From positions 1-40,517 of the forward strand of contig JAIDKG010000001.1 in assembly GCA_029051525.1 (NCBI GenBank): DNA of 40,517 bases. The letters are read 5' to 3'. Under the pieces are notes generated by a model that made no database searches, was not told the DNA's origin, and was given only the letters and a program-made list of their open reading frames with translations. This document shows positions 7,498 to 16,876 of the stretch, piece by piece (the stretch's first letter is position 1; the number at the start of each line of letters is the position of its first letter). The translations under genes and the position numbers were made by a program. The stretch is from Muribaculaceae bacterium (GTDB taxonomy: Bacteria; Bacteroidota; Bacteroidia; Bacteroidales; Muribaculaceae).

Positions 7498-7628
7498 GAA
7501 TATCAGCCTCAAAGTTTCATTGCCGAGGCGGCCGGAACATTGATTGCGAGGCAGCTCTCGCGGCTTAGAGGTGAGCCTTGCGGCCTTCCGAATGAGATGA
7601 TGAGCAGTTGGGCCGCGGCGCAGGGCGG

Positions 7629-9173
7629 TCAGTGGAGCTGGCCGTAGGATTCGCGGTCGAGGTTGCGGTAGTTGATGGCTTCGGCCAGGTGGGAGGATTG
7701 GATGGTGGGGGAGCCGGCGAGGTCGGCGATGGTGCGGGCCACGCGCAGGATGCGGTCGAAGGCGCGGGCCGACATGCTGAGGCGCTCCATCCGCTCTTTG
7801 AGGCGTGCCAGGCCTTCGTCGTCGGGCCAGGCGTATTTGTGGAGCAGGCGGGAGTTCATCTGGGCGTTGCAGTGGATGCCGGGTTCATCTTTGTATCGCT
7901 CTTGCTGTATCTGCCGGGCGCGCATCACCCGGGCGCGGATGGCTTCGGAGGGTTCGGCGGGGGTGCGCGAGGCGAGTTCGTCGAATGCTACCGGCTGGAT
8001 CTCTATCTGCAGGTCGATGCGGTCGAGGAGGGGCCCCGAGATACGGCTCATATACTTCGCCACGGCTCCCGGCAGACAGGTGCACCGCTTGGTGGGATGA
8101 CCGTAATATCCACACGGACAAGGATTCATCGAGGCCACCAGCATGAAAGAAGCGGGATAATCTACCGTATATTTGGCTCTCGATACAGTAATCACTCTAT
8201 CCTCGATAGGCTGGCGCATCACCTCGAGCACGGTGCGCGGAAATTCAGGAAATTCATCGAGAAAAAGCACCCCATTATGTGCGAGGGAAATCTCTCCGGG
8301 CATCGGACTGGCACCGCCTCCCACCAGGGCCACGGGTGAGACGGTGTGGTGAGGTGTGCGGAATGGGCGCGAGGTCATGAGCATCGATCCTTTGGATAGT
8401 TTTCCCGCCACGGAATGGATTTTGGTGGTCTCCAGCGCTTCGGCCATGCTGAGCGGTGGAAGAATGGAGGGGATACGCTTGGCGAGCATCGATTTACCGG
8501 CACCCGGGGGACCTACCATCAGGAGATTATGGCCTCCGGCGCAAGCCACCTCGAAAGCTCGTTTCACACCCTCCTGTCCTTTGACTTCCGAGAAATCGAA
8601 GTCAAACTGGCCGGCGCTTGCCGCGAATAGGGCGCGGGTGTCGATCACGGTTGGCTCGAGCGTAGCGGCACCCGAAAGGAATTCCGCCACCTCACGGAGC
8701 GTAGATGCTCCATATACCTCCAGCCGATTCACCACCGCCGCCTCGGTGACATTATCTATAGGCACAATCAGTTTTTTGATTCCCATCTTGCGCGCCATCA
8801 CGGCCACCGGCAGGGCACCTCTCACCGGCAGAATAGTGCCGTCGAGAGCCAGCTCACCCATCATCATCACCGATTGCAGGTCGGGCACCTGAATCTGCGG
8901 CCCCGCTGTGAGGCAGCCTATTGCCATAGGCAGGTCGAAGGCAGCCCCCTCCTTCTTGATATCGGCCGGAGCGAGATTGATCACCGTGTTCATGCGTGGC
9001 GGTTCAAATCCGCTCTCGCGGATGGCACTGATGATACGCTGATGGCTTTCGCGCACAGAGGTGTCGGGCAGTCCCACTATCTGAAAACCGCAACCGCGGT
9101 CGATTAGGGTCTCGACTGTGACCGGGAAGGCCTCGATGCCTTGTATGGCTGCTGTAAGGACTTTGGAAATCAT
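7629..9173 (-). CDS. comM: YifB/ComM family Mg-chelatase-like AAA+ ATPase
   Basis: A 514-residue protein. The start at 9173 (MISKVLTAAIQGIEAFPV) is the conserved family start; longer in-frame readings run into the upstream gene. An N-terminal ChlI/Lon-protease-like domain (about 1-165, GLPDTSVRESHQRI, NLAPADIKKEGAAFDLPMA) is followed by an AAA+ core. That core has Walker A GPPGAGKS near 217, Walker B VLFLDEF near 303, and the Cys-rich NPCPCGYYG...RCTC insert typical of the family. A C-terminal helical lid follows. ComM is a helicase that promotes branch migration of incoming DNA during natural transformation in other bacteria; its role in Bacteroidales is not settled. Its ATG overlaps the TGA of the upstream lipoprotein gene by four bases, which suggests translational coupling. 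Confidence 0.94.
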   Translation of the reverse strand: MISKVLTAAIQGIEAFPVTVETLIDRGCGFQIVGLPDTSVRESHQRIISAIRESGFEPPRMNTVINLAPADIKKEGAAFDLPMAIGCLTAGPQIQVPDLQSVMMMGELALDGTILPVRGALPVAVMARKMGIKKLIVPIDNVTEAAVVNRLEVYGASTLREVAEFLSGAATLEPTVIDTRALFAASAGQFDFDFSEVKGQEGVKRAFEVACAGGHNLLMVGPPGAGKSMLAKRIPSILPPLSMAEALETTKIHSVAGKLSKGSMLMTSRPFRTPHHTVSPVALVGGGASPMPGEISLAHNGVLFLDEFPEFPRTVLEVMRQPIEDRVITVSRAKYTVDYPASFMLVASMNPCPCGYYGHPTKRCTCLPGAVAKYMSRISGPLLDRIDLQIEIQPVAFDELASRTPAEPSEAIRARVMRARQIQQERYKDEPGIHCNAQMNSRLLHKYAWPDDEGLARLKERMERLSMSARAFDRILRVARTIADLAGSPTIQSSHLAEAINYRNLDRESYGQLH

Positions 9174-10330
9174 TGTGTTATTTTTTTGGGGCGAGTGGAG
9201 CGGAATATGCGTGTGGCCTCTGCGAGGTCGGGGCCGGAGTAGAGCAGCCGACCCTTGCCGGCTCCCACCACAAACCAGGGTGTGGCCCGGACTCCAAGCT
9301 GCATGGCGCAGCTGTCGGCCATGCCACGCGGCGAATATGCGCGGATGGTGTGGGATAACGAATCGAGCCTCAGAGAACTGCGCCATTGGGCCGAGTCGGG
9401 AGTCAGTGCCACATCGGCTATCACCATCGAAGCCGAATCCGGCCGCCATTTCTCCAGACGGCGCAGAGAATCGATCAACTCCTTTCGATTCTCATCCGCT
9501 CGCCGCCAATAGCATAGCAGCACCGGAGCCGAGGCCTTGGCAAAGCGGAGAGTGTCGCAGTTGTTATCGGCCGACTGCACTGTGATATCGTTGAGCCGCA
9601 TCTTCTTAGGGTCGGGGGTCATGATCGGTGCTCCGCTCACATCCTGCCGCGACAGCAGAGCCGTCAATTCATCCGTAAGCCCCTTTTCGCGCAGTGATTC
9701 CCGCAGCGAGTTGAAGAGAGTCGGCTGCAGCGCCGCATCGAAATAAGTGAAAAGCAGTAGCGGCGAAGCGGCAGATTCGGGATTCTCCTTTACGAATTTC
9801 TCTACCAGTGCATTGAGCTCCCGGCGCGCCTTGGCGCCGACGGTATCGCCCGGGGTGGAACGGCGAGCCTCCTCGATCGCCTTGCGATGGGTCAGTCGCC
9901 AGGAGGTGAGCAGGGTATTGGTGGAATTGCCGGATATCTCCCACCCCAGCGGATCGGCATTCTGCCCGGAGATAGTAATCTTATCGCCCCGCTCGGCATA
10001 GAAAATGGCAGCCGGAAGATACGCCACTCCGTGACTGATCGTCACCAGAGTGGGATAGCGCGATATGCCCGTCACATCGGCCTTCCCCCCAGCCACCGCC
10101 ACAGCGCTCTCCACCTGTAGGCCGCCTCGCGGATCAGATGCATAATAAGATAAGCGATAGGTGGAATTGACCGATTCCGGCAAGCGGAACTCCATCACAA
10201 ACTCATTCTTCACGCACGATCCGAGCAGGAGGAAAATAGCCGAGATAAGTGCCATCCCGACCGCATTCCGGCCACAACCGCAAAGCGATTGAAGCCAGAC
10301 TCTAATAATATTTGGATATAACCCTGACAT
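9170..10330 (-). CDS. Thioredoxin-like lipoprotein with DUF4369-type N-terminus
   Basis: A 386-residue protein. A lipobox LLGSC (Cys39) follows a long N-terminal leader; Met26 is a possible shorter start. Residues about 40-150 form a beta-rich region like the DUF4369 domain at the front of Bacteroidetes thioredoxin-like lipoproteins (DPRGGLQVESAVAVAGGKADV; FYAERGDKITISG). A helical linker follows, then from about 260 a thioredoxin-like fold (APVLLCYWRRADENRKELIDSLRRLEKW, VIADVALTPDSAQWR, GVRATPWFVVGAGKGRLLYSG). The CxxC active site is absent (CYWRR instead), so classic disulfide exchange is unlikely. The cis-proline context ATPWF is kept. It sits in the envelope and ends in a four-base overlap with comM; functional linkage is unknown. 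Confidence 0.82.
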   Translation of the reverse strand: MSGLYPNIIRVWLQSLCGCGRNAVGMALISAIFLLLGSCVKNEFVMEFRLPESVNSTYRLSYYASDPRGGLQVESAVAVAGGKADVTGISRYPTLVTISHGVAYLPAAIFYAERGDKITISGQNADPLGWEISGNSTNTLLTSWRLTHRKAIEEARRSTPGDTVGAKARRELNALVEKFVKENPESAASPLLLFTYFDAALQPTLFNSLRESLREKGLTDELTALLSRQDVSGAPIMTPDPKKMRLNDITVQSADNNCDTLRFAKASAPVLLCYWRRADENRKELIDSLRRLEKWRPDSASMVIADVALTPDSAQWRSSLRLDSLSHTIRAYSPRGMADSCAMQLGVRATPWFVVGAGKGRLLYSGPDLAEATRIFRSTRPKKITQ

Positions 10331-10334
10331 ATTG

Positions 10335-10342
10335 CAAAGTTA
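10335..10342 (-). promoter_or_regulatory. -7 box (TAACTTTG) abutting a start codon
   Basis: An exact TAnnTTTG on the minus strand ends five bases before the ATG at 10330, so the transcript would begin at or next to the start codon (leaderless) unless a downstream start is used. No TTTG lies at 19-21 bases upstream. Confidence 0.5.
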
Positions 10343-10427
10343 GCAAAAATTACTGAAATAAGCGCATCTCTCGGCTGATTACACCGTAGGGCGGAATGAG
10401 AGCCTGTGGAGAGGTGAAGAATGGCTC

Positions 10428-11354
10428 TCAGGGGGTGGCGTTGCGGTAGTGGGGATGATGCTCCAGAAGCTGGCGGCGCAGATGGGTGGTGTCGAGGTGC
10501 ACATAGATTTCGGTTGTGGCTATCGATTCGTGGCCGAGCATCTGCTGGATGGCGCGAAGGTTGGCACCACCCTCCAGAAGATGGGTGGCGAAGCTATGGC
10601 GCAGTGTGTGGGGTGAGACCCGCTTGGTGATTCCTGCCATTTCGGCTAATTGCTTGACGATCAGGAATACCATCACCCGGGTGAGCCGGGCGCCCCGGCG
10701 GTTGAGAAAGAGGATATCATCCGCTCCCGGTTTCGGCATGGGGCGCAAGGGGAGATATTGATCAATGCGCTGCAACGCTTCGGGCGATATGGGGACGATT
10801 CTCTGTTTTGAACCTTTACCCTCGATAATGGCCAGCCCCTCCTGCGGGGCGATTCTGGAAATGCGCAAGTCGCATAGTTCCGACACACGCAATCCGCTGC
10901 CATACAGCATCTCAATGATGGCATGATTGCGCGGCGACTCCTCCTTCTCGGGGGGGATTGCGGCTATCATGGCATCAATCTCCTCCACGGTCAGCACATC
11001 GGGAAGCATGCGCCCCACCTTGGGCGACTCCAGAAGTGTGGTAGGGTCGGTGGCTATCACCTGTTCATCTACAAGATAGCGGAAGAAAGACCGCAGCGCG
11101 GCCACCACCCGGGCCTGCGACGACGGGGCCAGCCCCAGATCATGAAGCGATGCAAGAAATGCGTGGAGCATATCGGTAGTCACTTCGGCTGCAGGCTCCT
11201 CATCCTCAAGAAACTCGGTGAGATGGTGCAGATCTCTGGTATAACCATCTACGGTATTGGCCGACAGTCCACGCTCCAGCTTCAGCCAGTGATTGAAATC
11301 CGGGAGGAAATCATTGAGCCGTCGCGTCAGGTCGGGATGTTGTGATGCGGTCAT
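10428..11354 (-). CDS. xerD: Tyrosine recombinase XerD
   Basis: A 308-residue site-specific recombinase. The N-terminal SAM-like core-binding domain (about 12-105) contains FNHWLKLERGLSANTVDGYTRDL. The catalytic domain shows the full set: Arg in GSGLRVSEL (near 155), Lys in GKGSKQRIVP, HTLRHSFATHLLEGG (near 255), LGHES, and the nucleophile Tyr in TTEIYVH (near 283). Length, and the absence of an arm-binding domain or excisionase neighbour, indicate chromosome dimer resolution with XerC rather than a phage or ICE integrase. Located three bases after the preceding small gene, it is cotranscribed with it and probably with yfhO. Confidence 0.94.
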   Translation of the reverse strand: MTASQHPDLTRRLNDFLPDFNHWLKLERGLSANTVDGYTRDLHHLTEFLEDEEPAAEVTTDMLHAFLASLHDLGLAPSSQARVVAALRSFFRYLVDEQVIATDPTTLLESPKVGRMLPDVLTVEEIDAMIAAIPPEKEESPRNHAIIEMLYGSGLRVSELCDLRISRIAPQEGLAIIEGKGSKQRIVPISPEALQRIDQYLPLRPMPKPGADDILFLNRRGARLTRVMVFLIVKQLAEMAGITKRVSPHTLRHSFATHLLEGGANLRAIQQMLGHESIATTEIYVHLDTTHLRRQLLEHHPHYRNATP

Positions 11355-11357
11355 GGA

Positions 11358-11807
11358 TCAGGGGATTGTGTAGAACGTCGGGGCCATGCATCGTCCGCGG
11401 ATCAGAATGGATAGCCGTCGGCCGGAAAGCAGGAGTTCGCCATCGGTCGGAGCGGTCGCAGCCTGAGAGGGCCATATGCAGCACTGAGCTTGCAGGGGCG
11501 ATGCGGCGCGCCGCACCCCCGCCAGCCGCATGGCATTATGATAGCACTTCGGGGCATCCGGATGGATATATACCTCGAAAGGATGCGGGATAATGCTGCG
11601 CAGCCTCACGCATAGACGATATATGGCGCGCGCCCGTCGCGACTCCCCCGGATCGGGGGAGCAGAGACGGGCGTCGGTTTCAAGATAGTAGCGATATCCG
11701 GTGCGGGGATAGAGAGCTTCCGTCACGATGGTATAGGCCAGCGGGGAGTGTACTCCGAAGCCACGGGTGTGGCGCCACCGGCGATAGCGGTCGGCTATAT
11801 GGCTCAT
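11358..11807 (-). CDS. Conserved hypothetical protein with methyltransferase-type N-terminus
   Basis: A 149-residue protein from the ATG at 11807; a GTG at 11822 would add five residues. The opening SHIADRYRRWRHTRGFGVHS strongly resembles the N-terminus of a family of Bacteroidetes class I SAM-dependent methyltransferases (usually 'RHTKGFGVHSPF'). The rest does not show a SAM-binding GxGxG motif. It continues with a segment YIHPDAPKCYHNAMRLAG and a Cys/Trp-bearing region, ending near GRCMAPTFYTIP. It may be a shortened relative that has lost catalysis, or a separate family sharing the N-terminal module. It stops three bases before xerD. Confidence 0.62.
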   Translation of the reverse strand: MSHIADRYRRWRHTRGFGVHSPLAYTIVTEALYPRTGYRYYLETDARLCSPDPGESRRARAIYRLCVRLRSIIPHPFEVYIHPDAPKCYHNAMRLAGVRRAASPLQAQCCIWPSQAATAPTDGELLLSGRRLSILIRGRCMAPTFYTIP

Positions 11808-11836
11808 AAATCCCATATGCACGGATAGAATAGGGT

Positions 11837-11850
11837 TAAGTAGCTACTTA
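11837..11850. repeat. Perfect 14-bp palindrome at the yfhO stop
   Basis: TAAGTAGCTACTTA spans the stop codon (TAA at 11850-11848) of the YfhO gene. It equals two copies of the first bases of the 484-671 repeat arm (ATAAGTAGC) joined head to head, so it may be a collapsed remnant. Chance is also possible at this length. Confidence 0.4.
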
Positions 11851-14448
11851 AGAGATTCCTCCGGATCGCTCCGGGTCTTTCGGCTCCTCCTTCCGGTGGC
11901 GCAGCAGGCGCACGATCCATACTGTCAGAGCGGCGCCGCAGAGGATGAAAATCACCACCACGGCCGCCACACCGATATTGTTGGTGACGGTGAGCGAGCG
12001 GGGGTTGAAATAGAACTCCACCTCATGTTGGCCGGCCGGAATCGGGAGTGCGCGCAGGGTATAGTCGGCTCGACCCATCTCCACCTCCTTGCCATCGACG
12101 GTGACCTGCCATCCCCAGGGGAAATATACCTCCGAGAATAGAGCCAGACCACCGGCAGCCGACGAAGCGCGGTATTTCAAGCGGTCGGGGGCATAGGATG
12201 TGAGATAGATGGTGTCGCCCGGTGCCTTGGCGCGTGCCTCCCCCAGAATATTGCGGAAAGAGGCATCGGCCACGGCCTCACGGGCCGGATCGATTGTGGA
12301 GAGCGCCTCCATCTCATGGTTGGCATCGGGCACATATGTGATGCGGTCCACAAACCAGGCATTGCCCAGCGCACCCGGATTCTCCTCGGCGTAATCGCCA
12401 TAGAGATAATACTTGGTGTTGAGCATGTCGAGCACCGGCTCGCGGGCTGTGAAGATACGGGTATCAACCTCCTCCTGATTTACGGTTGAATCCTGCTCAA
12501 GAGCCTGCAGCCGGGCCATATTTTTCTTGGCTTCGGCGTTGAGGCGTGCGATGGCCGGAGAGATCTGATAGGTGATGAGGTCGTTGTAGCGGGTGAGTTT
12601 GGCGGCGTGATAGCCACCGATGGTCTTATGGAAATAGGAGGAACGGGCACCTCCGAATTCTCCGAGATCCAGCACACGGTAGTCGGTAGTGTCCTGAAGT
12701 ATGAATCGGTCGGCCTCATTCTCGGCGAAAGTCTCGGTGCGCGGCATCGGCTCCACGAAATTGTCGGAGTTGACATATCGCTTGTTGATGCTGAAGAGGT
12801 CGATGAGCACCACTGCCGAGAGGGCGCACACGAAGAGGGTGCTGTTGCGGAAAGCTCCTCTCAGATAGAGCCATATCACAAGGAATCCCAGCACGATATA
12901 CATCAGCGAGCGGGCGCAGTCGGCGCTCACCAGGCTGAGGCGTGCATTGCGCACGGTGGCCAGCACATTGGCATAGGCCGGATCGGTGAGGATCCCCTGC
13001 GAGCGGAGCATGGAGAGCTCTTGAGCTGAATAAGGGGAGCCGAATGTGGAGGGTGCGAGCCAACCGAGGATGCAGATGGCCGCGCCGAGGCCGAAGACTG
13101 TGTAGAGAGTCCATCGGTAGCGGCTCAGGAAATCGGGGGTATCGATCATCTTCTTCAGTGCCAGCACAGCCAGCAGCGGCACGCAGAACTCCAGCACCAC
13201 CAGGATGCTCGATGGGGTGCGGAATTTATTGTAGCCCGGCACATGGTCGATGAAGAAATTGGTCAGCGCAGGGAAGTTGTGGCCCCAGGCGAGCATTACC
13301 GAGAGGATCAGGGCTGCGAAGAGGGCCCACTTAAGGGGTGTGGCCTTCGGACCATCGGCCACAAACATGGCCAGGATGGCCAGCATCAGCACCAGCGCCC
13401 CTACGTAGACCGGGCCGTTGGTCATAGGCTGGTCGCCGAAATACTGGCCGAACTGCGCCACTACCTGCATCTCCTGCGGGGAGAGATATGCGGAGTTGGC
13501 GACGTCGGTATCGGCCACGGAGAGGAGGGTGTTCTGTCCGCCCACAGGTTTGATGGTGGCGCCACCCTTCACGTTGGGGATAAGGAGGGTGAGAGTCTCA
13601 TCAATACCATAGCTCCAGGCGGTGATGGCATCGCGGTCCATGCCTCCGGTGTCGTCGTGGGTATCGGTCACAATGTCGGTGGCGCGACCGCGCACCGTCT
13701 CCTTCGAATACTCATAGCTGTTATATAGCGATGCCGAATTGGCTGCCAATGCCAAAGCTCCGGCGCCGATGGCAATCGCAGTGGCCACACACCAGCGCCG
13801 CATCCTCTTCTCACGCCGGGCCATGACACCCCATGCCACGACCATACAGCCGATCGGGATGAGGAAATAGTAGGTCATCTGCGGATGGTTGGCCATGAGC
13901 TGGAGCGAAGCGAAGAGCGAAGTCACCGCCGCTCCTGCCAGATATCGCCCCCGGTAGAGAAGCGCCATACCGCCGATGGTGGGTGGAATATAGGCCAAGG
14001 TGACGAATTTCCAGATATGTCCGGCTCCGATGATGATGATGAAATAGGTGGAGAATCCCCATGCCAGCGCGGCGAAAAGGGCTGTGGTCCAGCGCATCTT
14101 CATGCAGAGGCACATGATGAAGAATCCCAGCATCAGCGCGAATAGCAGATTGGCCGGCGAGGGGAGCCAGAGTGTATACACCGAGAAGATCCATCCCATC
14201 AGCCCCGAAGAGGCATAGGATGGGGAGATCTGGAATGTGGGCATACCGCCGAAGAGGGCGTTGGTCCAGCGCGGGGCATGGCCGGTGGCCTGCTCATATT
14301 GCTGCACCTCCTGGCCATTGGCCAGCCCCTGCATTATGTCGTGCTGCTGCAGCACATTGCCCCGGAAATCATCGGGAGCGAAAAATATAAAGGCCACGAC
14401 TGCTAATAGCAGCGCGACCAATATACTGTATATGGTTTGCTTTTTCAT
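11848..14448 (-). CDS. YfhO family multi-spanning membrane protein
   Basis: An 866-residue integral membrane protein of the YfhO / GT-C-like superfamily. It has an uncleaved N-terminal TM helix (TIYSILVALLLAVVAFIFF), a first periplasmic loop with FGGMPTFQ, then about ten further hydrophobic segments up to residue 560. A large extracytoplasmic C-terminal domain (about 570-820: YRVLDLGEFGGARSSYFHKT, EVYFPWGWQVTVDGKEV) follows, and a last TM helix lies near 835-855. The conserved late segment with FSEVYFPWGW and the beta-sandwich-like tail are typical. In Firmicutes YfhO transfers sugars to lipoteichoic acid; in Bacteroidetes the substrate is unknown. It is probably the first gene of the unit with the 149-residue protein and xerD. 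Confidence 0.9.
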   Translation of the reverse strand: MKKQTIYSILVALLLAVVAFIFFAPDDFRGNVLQQHDIMQGLANGQEVQQYEQATGHAPRWTNALFGGMPTFQISPSYASSGLMGWIFSVYTLWLPSPANLLFALMLGFFIMCLCMKMRWTTALFAALAWGFSTYFIIIIGAGHIWKFVTLAYIPPTIGGMALLYRGRYLAGAAVTSLFASLQLMANHPQMTYYFLIPIGCMVVAWGVMARREKRMRRWCVATAIAIGAGALALAANSASLYNSYEYSKETVRGRATDIVTDTHDDTGGMDRDAITAWSYGIDETLTLLIPNVKGGATIKPVGGQNTLLSVADTDVANSAYLSPQEMQVVAQFGQYFGDQPMTNGPVYVGALVLMLAILAMFVADGPKATPLKWALFAALILSVMLAWGHNFPALTNFFIDHVPGYNKFRTPSSILVVLEFCVPLLAVLALKKMIDTPDFLSRYRWTLYTVFGLGAAICILGWLAPSTFGSPYSAQELSMLRSQGILTDPAYANVLATVRNARLSLVSADCARSLMYIVLGFLVIWLYLRGAFRNSTLFVCALSAVVLIDLFSINKRYVNSDNFVEPMPRTETFAENEADRFILQDTTDYRVLDLGEFGGARSSYFHKTIGGYHAAKLTRYNDLITYQISPAIARLNAEAKKNMARLQALEQDSTVNQEEVDTRIFTAREPVLDMLNTKYYLYGDYAEENPGALGNAWFVDRITYVPDANHEMEALSTIDPAREAVADASFRNILGEARAKAPGDTIYLTSYAPDRLKYRASSAAGGLALFSEVYFPWGWQVTVDGKEVEMGRADYTLRALPIPAGQHEVEFYFNPRSLTVTNNIGVAAVVVIFILCGAALTVWIVRLLRHRKEEPKDPERSGGIS

Positions 14449-14572
14449 ATTCTATTGTGGCGCTCAGAGATAGGAGTGGAATAACTCAGAGCAATCCTAA
14501 CACTTATAGCGCTCAGAGCCAACTGAGATTCTTGAGCTATCTGATAGATTCAGCTGCGCTGTTGGGGCGGCC

Positions 14573-15067
14573 TCAGATTCCCTCTACGCGGTCGTCGTAT
14601 TTCCCCTCTTTGAGCTTGATGGTGATCTGGCGGTTCATGCTCTGCTCGAGCGAGATGAGTGTCTCGGTCTCGGTGACACCCTTGATGTGCTGGATCTTGT
14701 CGTTGAGGAGCTCCATGAGGTGGGAAGTATCATTGGCGTAAACCTTGATGAGCATCGAGTATGGGCCGGTGGTGAAGTGGCACTCCACAACCTCAGGAAT
14801 ATCTTCGAGCTCAGCCACCACATCGCGATACATCGAGCCCTTCTCGAGCTTTACACCCACATAAGTGCAGGTATTGAAGTCGAGCTTGCGGGGATTGACA
14901 GTGTAGCCGGAGCCGGTGATGACACCAATCTCCACGAGTCGGGCGATGCGCTGATGGATAGCTGCACGGCTCACACCGCACTGCACAGCGATATCCTTCG
15001 ACGGCATGCGGGCATTACGCATGATGATGTTGAGGATGCGGCGGTCGAGATTATCAATTTTTTCCAT
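14573..15067 (-). CDS. Lrp/AsnC family transcriptional regulator
   Basis: A 164-residue protein. Residues 1-60 form the winged helix-turn-helix (LDRRILNIIMRNARMPSKDI...CGVSRAAIHQRIARLVEIGVI). The RAM (regulation of amino-acid metabolism) ligand-binding and oligomerisation domain spans about 68-150 (VGVKLEKGSMYRDVVAELEDIPEV, GPYSMLIKVYANDTSHLMELL). The family forms octamers and responds to amino acids. It is monocistronic with its own -7 box at 15120-15127 and lies next to pckA, although each has its own promoter. Whether it regulates pckA is untested inference. Confidence 0.95.
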   Translation of the reverse strand: MEKIDNLDRRILNIIMRNARMPSKDIAVQCGVSRAAIHQRIARLVEIGVITGSGYTVNPRKLDFNTCTYVGVKLEKGSMYRDVVAELEDIPEVVECHFTTGPYSMLIKVYANDTSHLMELLNDKIQHIKGVTETETLISLEQSMNRQITIKLKEGKYDDRVEGI

Positions 15068-15119
15068 GATGTGATGTTTTAAGGTATAAGGTTAAGGATG
15101 ATTGAATCGAAATTCGCCC

Positions 15120-15127
15120 CAAAAGTA
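15120..15127 (-). promoter_or_regulatory. -7 box (TACTTTTG) of the Lrp gene
   Basis: An exact TAnnTTTG on the minus strand, about 52 bases before the ATG at 15067, downstream of an AT-rich tract. No TTTG was found at the consensus spacing. Confidence 0.5.
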
Positions 15128-15192
15128 CTAAATTTTTTTTATATCATCACTATTTGTCGCAAAAAAAGTGAAAAGTGACATCTCAAAATGCT

Positions 15193-15230
15193 AAAAAAAG
15201 ACTTCCGGAGTGTCAGACACTCCGGAAGTC
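15193..15230 (-). terminator. Strong terminator of pckA
   Basis: A perfect 15-bp stem (15200-15214 with 15216-15230) is followed on the minus strand by seven U residues (15199-15193). It lies 41 bases past the pckA stop and separates pckA from the Lrp gene. Confidence 0.93.
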
Positions 15231-15271
15231 GGGTAGAGTTATGATGATTTTCCGCCTGCGCGGAGATCAAA

Positions 15272-16876
15272 TCAGATGTGGGGGCCGGCCTCGGCGAGAC
15301 GCTTGCCAGTCTCGTTGGTCTCAAACTTCTTGAAGTTTGAGATAAACATCTCGGCGAGCTTGATAGCCTTCTCATCCCACTCCTTGGGATCGGCATAAGT
15401 GTCGCGGGGGTCGAGGATGCCGGTGTTTACGCCGGGGAGCTCGGTGGGGATCACGAAGTCGAAGTAGGGGAGCACCTTAGTGGGAGCCTTCTCGATGTCG
15501 CCGTTGAGGATGTCATCGATGATGCCGCGGGTGTCGGGGATAGAGATACGCTTGCCTGTGCCGTTCCAGCCGGTGTTCACGAGGTAAGCCTTTGCGCCGT
15601 TGGCCTTCATCTTCTTCACGAGCTCCTCAGCATATTTAGTGGGGTGCAGTGAGAGGAATGCCTGGCCGAAGCAAGCTGAGAAAGTGGGAGTGGGCTCTGT
15701 GATGCCACGCTCTGTGCCGGCGAGCTTTGCAGTGAAGCCGGAGAGGAAGTAGTACTGAGCCTGCTCATCGTTGAGGATAGCCACGGGGGGCAGCACGCCG
15801 AAGGCATCGGCCGAAAGGAAGATCACCTGCTTTGCAGCGGGGCCCTTCGATACGGGCTTCACGATGTTCTCGATGTGGAAGATGGGGTAAGATACGCGAG
15901 TGTTCTCAGTCACGCTCTTGTCGGCGAAGTCGGGAGTGCCGTCGGCAGCCACAGTCACATTCTCGAGGAGCGCGTCGCGCTTGATGGCACCGTAGATGTC
16001 GGGCTCATTCTCCTTAGAGAGGTTGATTACCTTGGCATAGCAGCCGCCCTCGTAGTTGAAGACGCCCTCGTCGTCCCAGCCGTGCTCGTCGTCGCCGATG
16101 AGTTTGCGCTTCGGGTCGGTAGAGAGGGTAGTCTTACCTGTGCCGGAGAGACCGAAGAAGATAGCTGTCGAAGTCTCATCCATGTTGGTGTTGGCAGAGC
16201 AGTGCATCGAAGCGATGCCGCGGAGGGGGTTGAAGTAGTTCATCATAGAGAACATACCCTTCTTCATCTCACCGCCATACCATGTGTTGAGGATAACCTG
16301 CTGACGCTCCTTGATGTTGAAAGCCACTACAGTCTCAGAGTGGAGGCCGAGCTCCTTGTAGTTCTCAACCTTAGCCTTAGAAGCGTTGAATACCACGAAG
16401 TCGGGCTTGAAGTCCTTGAGCTCCTCCTCAGAGGGACGGATGAACATGTTGGTCACGAAGTGAGCCTGCCATGCCACCTCCATGATGAAGCGCACTGCGA
16501 GACGAGTAGCGGGGTTGGCACCGCAGAATACGTCGACCACGTAGAGAGTCTTGTCGGAGAGCTCATTTACAGCCTTTTCGCGGAGCTCGTCCCAAACCTT
16601 AGTGGTGATGGGCTTGTTGTCGTTCTTATATTCGTCGGAAGTCCACCATACGGTGTCTTCAGTGATTTCGTCTTTAACGATGTATTTGTCTTTGGGCGAG
16701 CGACCGGTGTAGATACCTGTCATCACGTTGACAGCACCGAGGTCGGTGAGTACGCCTTTCTCATAGCCTTCGAGAGCGGGGTTGGTCTCGTCCTTGAAGA
16801 GCTGGTCGTAAGAAGGGTTGTGGATGATTTCCTTCACATCCTTGATCCCATACTGGGCCAAATCGAGTTGTGCCAT
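15272..16876 (-). CDS. pckA: Phosphoenolpyruvate carboxykinase (ATP)
   Basis: A 534-residue cytoplasmic enzyme interconverting oxaloacetate + ATP and PEP + CO2 + ADP. Signature segments are [11 protein letters not shown] near the N-terminus, the P-loop [11 protein letters not shown] near 240, the metal-binding [20 protein letters not shown], and [11 protein letters not shown] in the C-terminal domain. Length fits the ATP-dependent family. In anaerobic Bacteroidales it usually runs toward oxaloacetate, fixing CO2 and making ATP, and feeds malate/fumarate to fumarate reductase, which is also encoded here (35581-39383). It is monocistronic, with a strong terminator and an unusually long structured leader (16877-17173). 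Confidence 0.98.
   Translation of the reverse strand: MAQLDLAQYGIKDVKEIIHNPSYDQLFKDETNPALEGYEKGVLTDLGAVNVMTGIYTGRSPKDKYIVKDEITEDTVWWTSDEYKNDNKPITTKVWDELREKAVNELSDKTLYVVDVFCGANPATRLAVRFIMEVAWQAHFVTNMFIRPSEEELKDFKPDFVVFNASKAKVENYKELGLHSETVVAFNIKERQQVILNTWYGGEMKKGMFSMMNYFNPLRGIASMHCSANTNMDETSTAIFFGLSGTGKTTLSTDPKRKLIGDDEHGWDDEGVFNYEGGCYAKVINLSKENEPDIYGAIKRDALLENVTVAADGTPDFADKSVTENTRVSYPIFHIENIVKPVSKGPAAKQVIFLSADAFGVLPPVAILNDEQAQYYFLSGFTAKLAGTERGITEPTPTFSACFGQAFLSLHPTKYAEELVKKMKANGAKAYLVNTGWNGTGKRISIPDTRGIIDDILNGDIEKAPTKVLPYFDFVIPTELPGVNTGILDPRDTYADPKEWDEKAIKLAEMFISNFKKFETNETGKRLAEAGPHI

Noticed and set aside
10428-11354. Tyrosine recombinase as the integrase of an integrative element
   Set aside because: Its length and motifs fit chromosomal XerD, it sits in an operon of ordinary genes, and there is no excisionase, att repeat or cargo nearby. 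The tRNA is 28 kb away.
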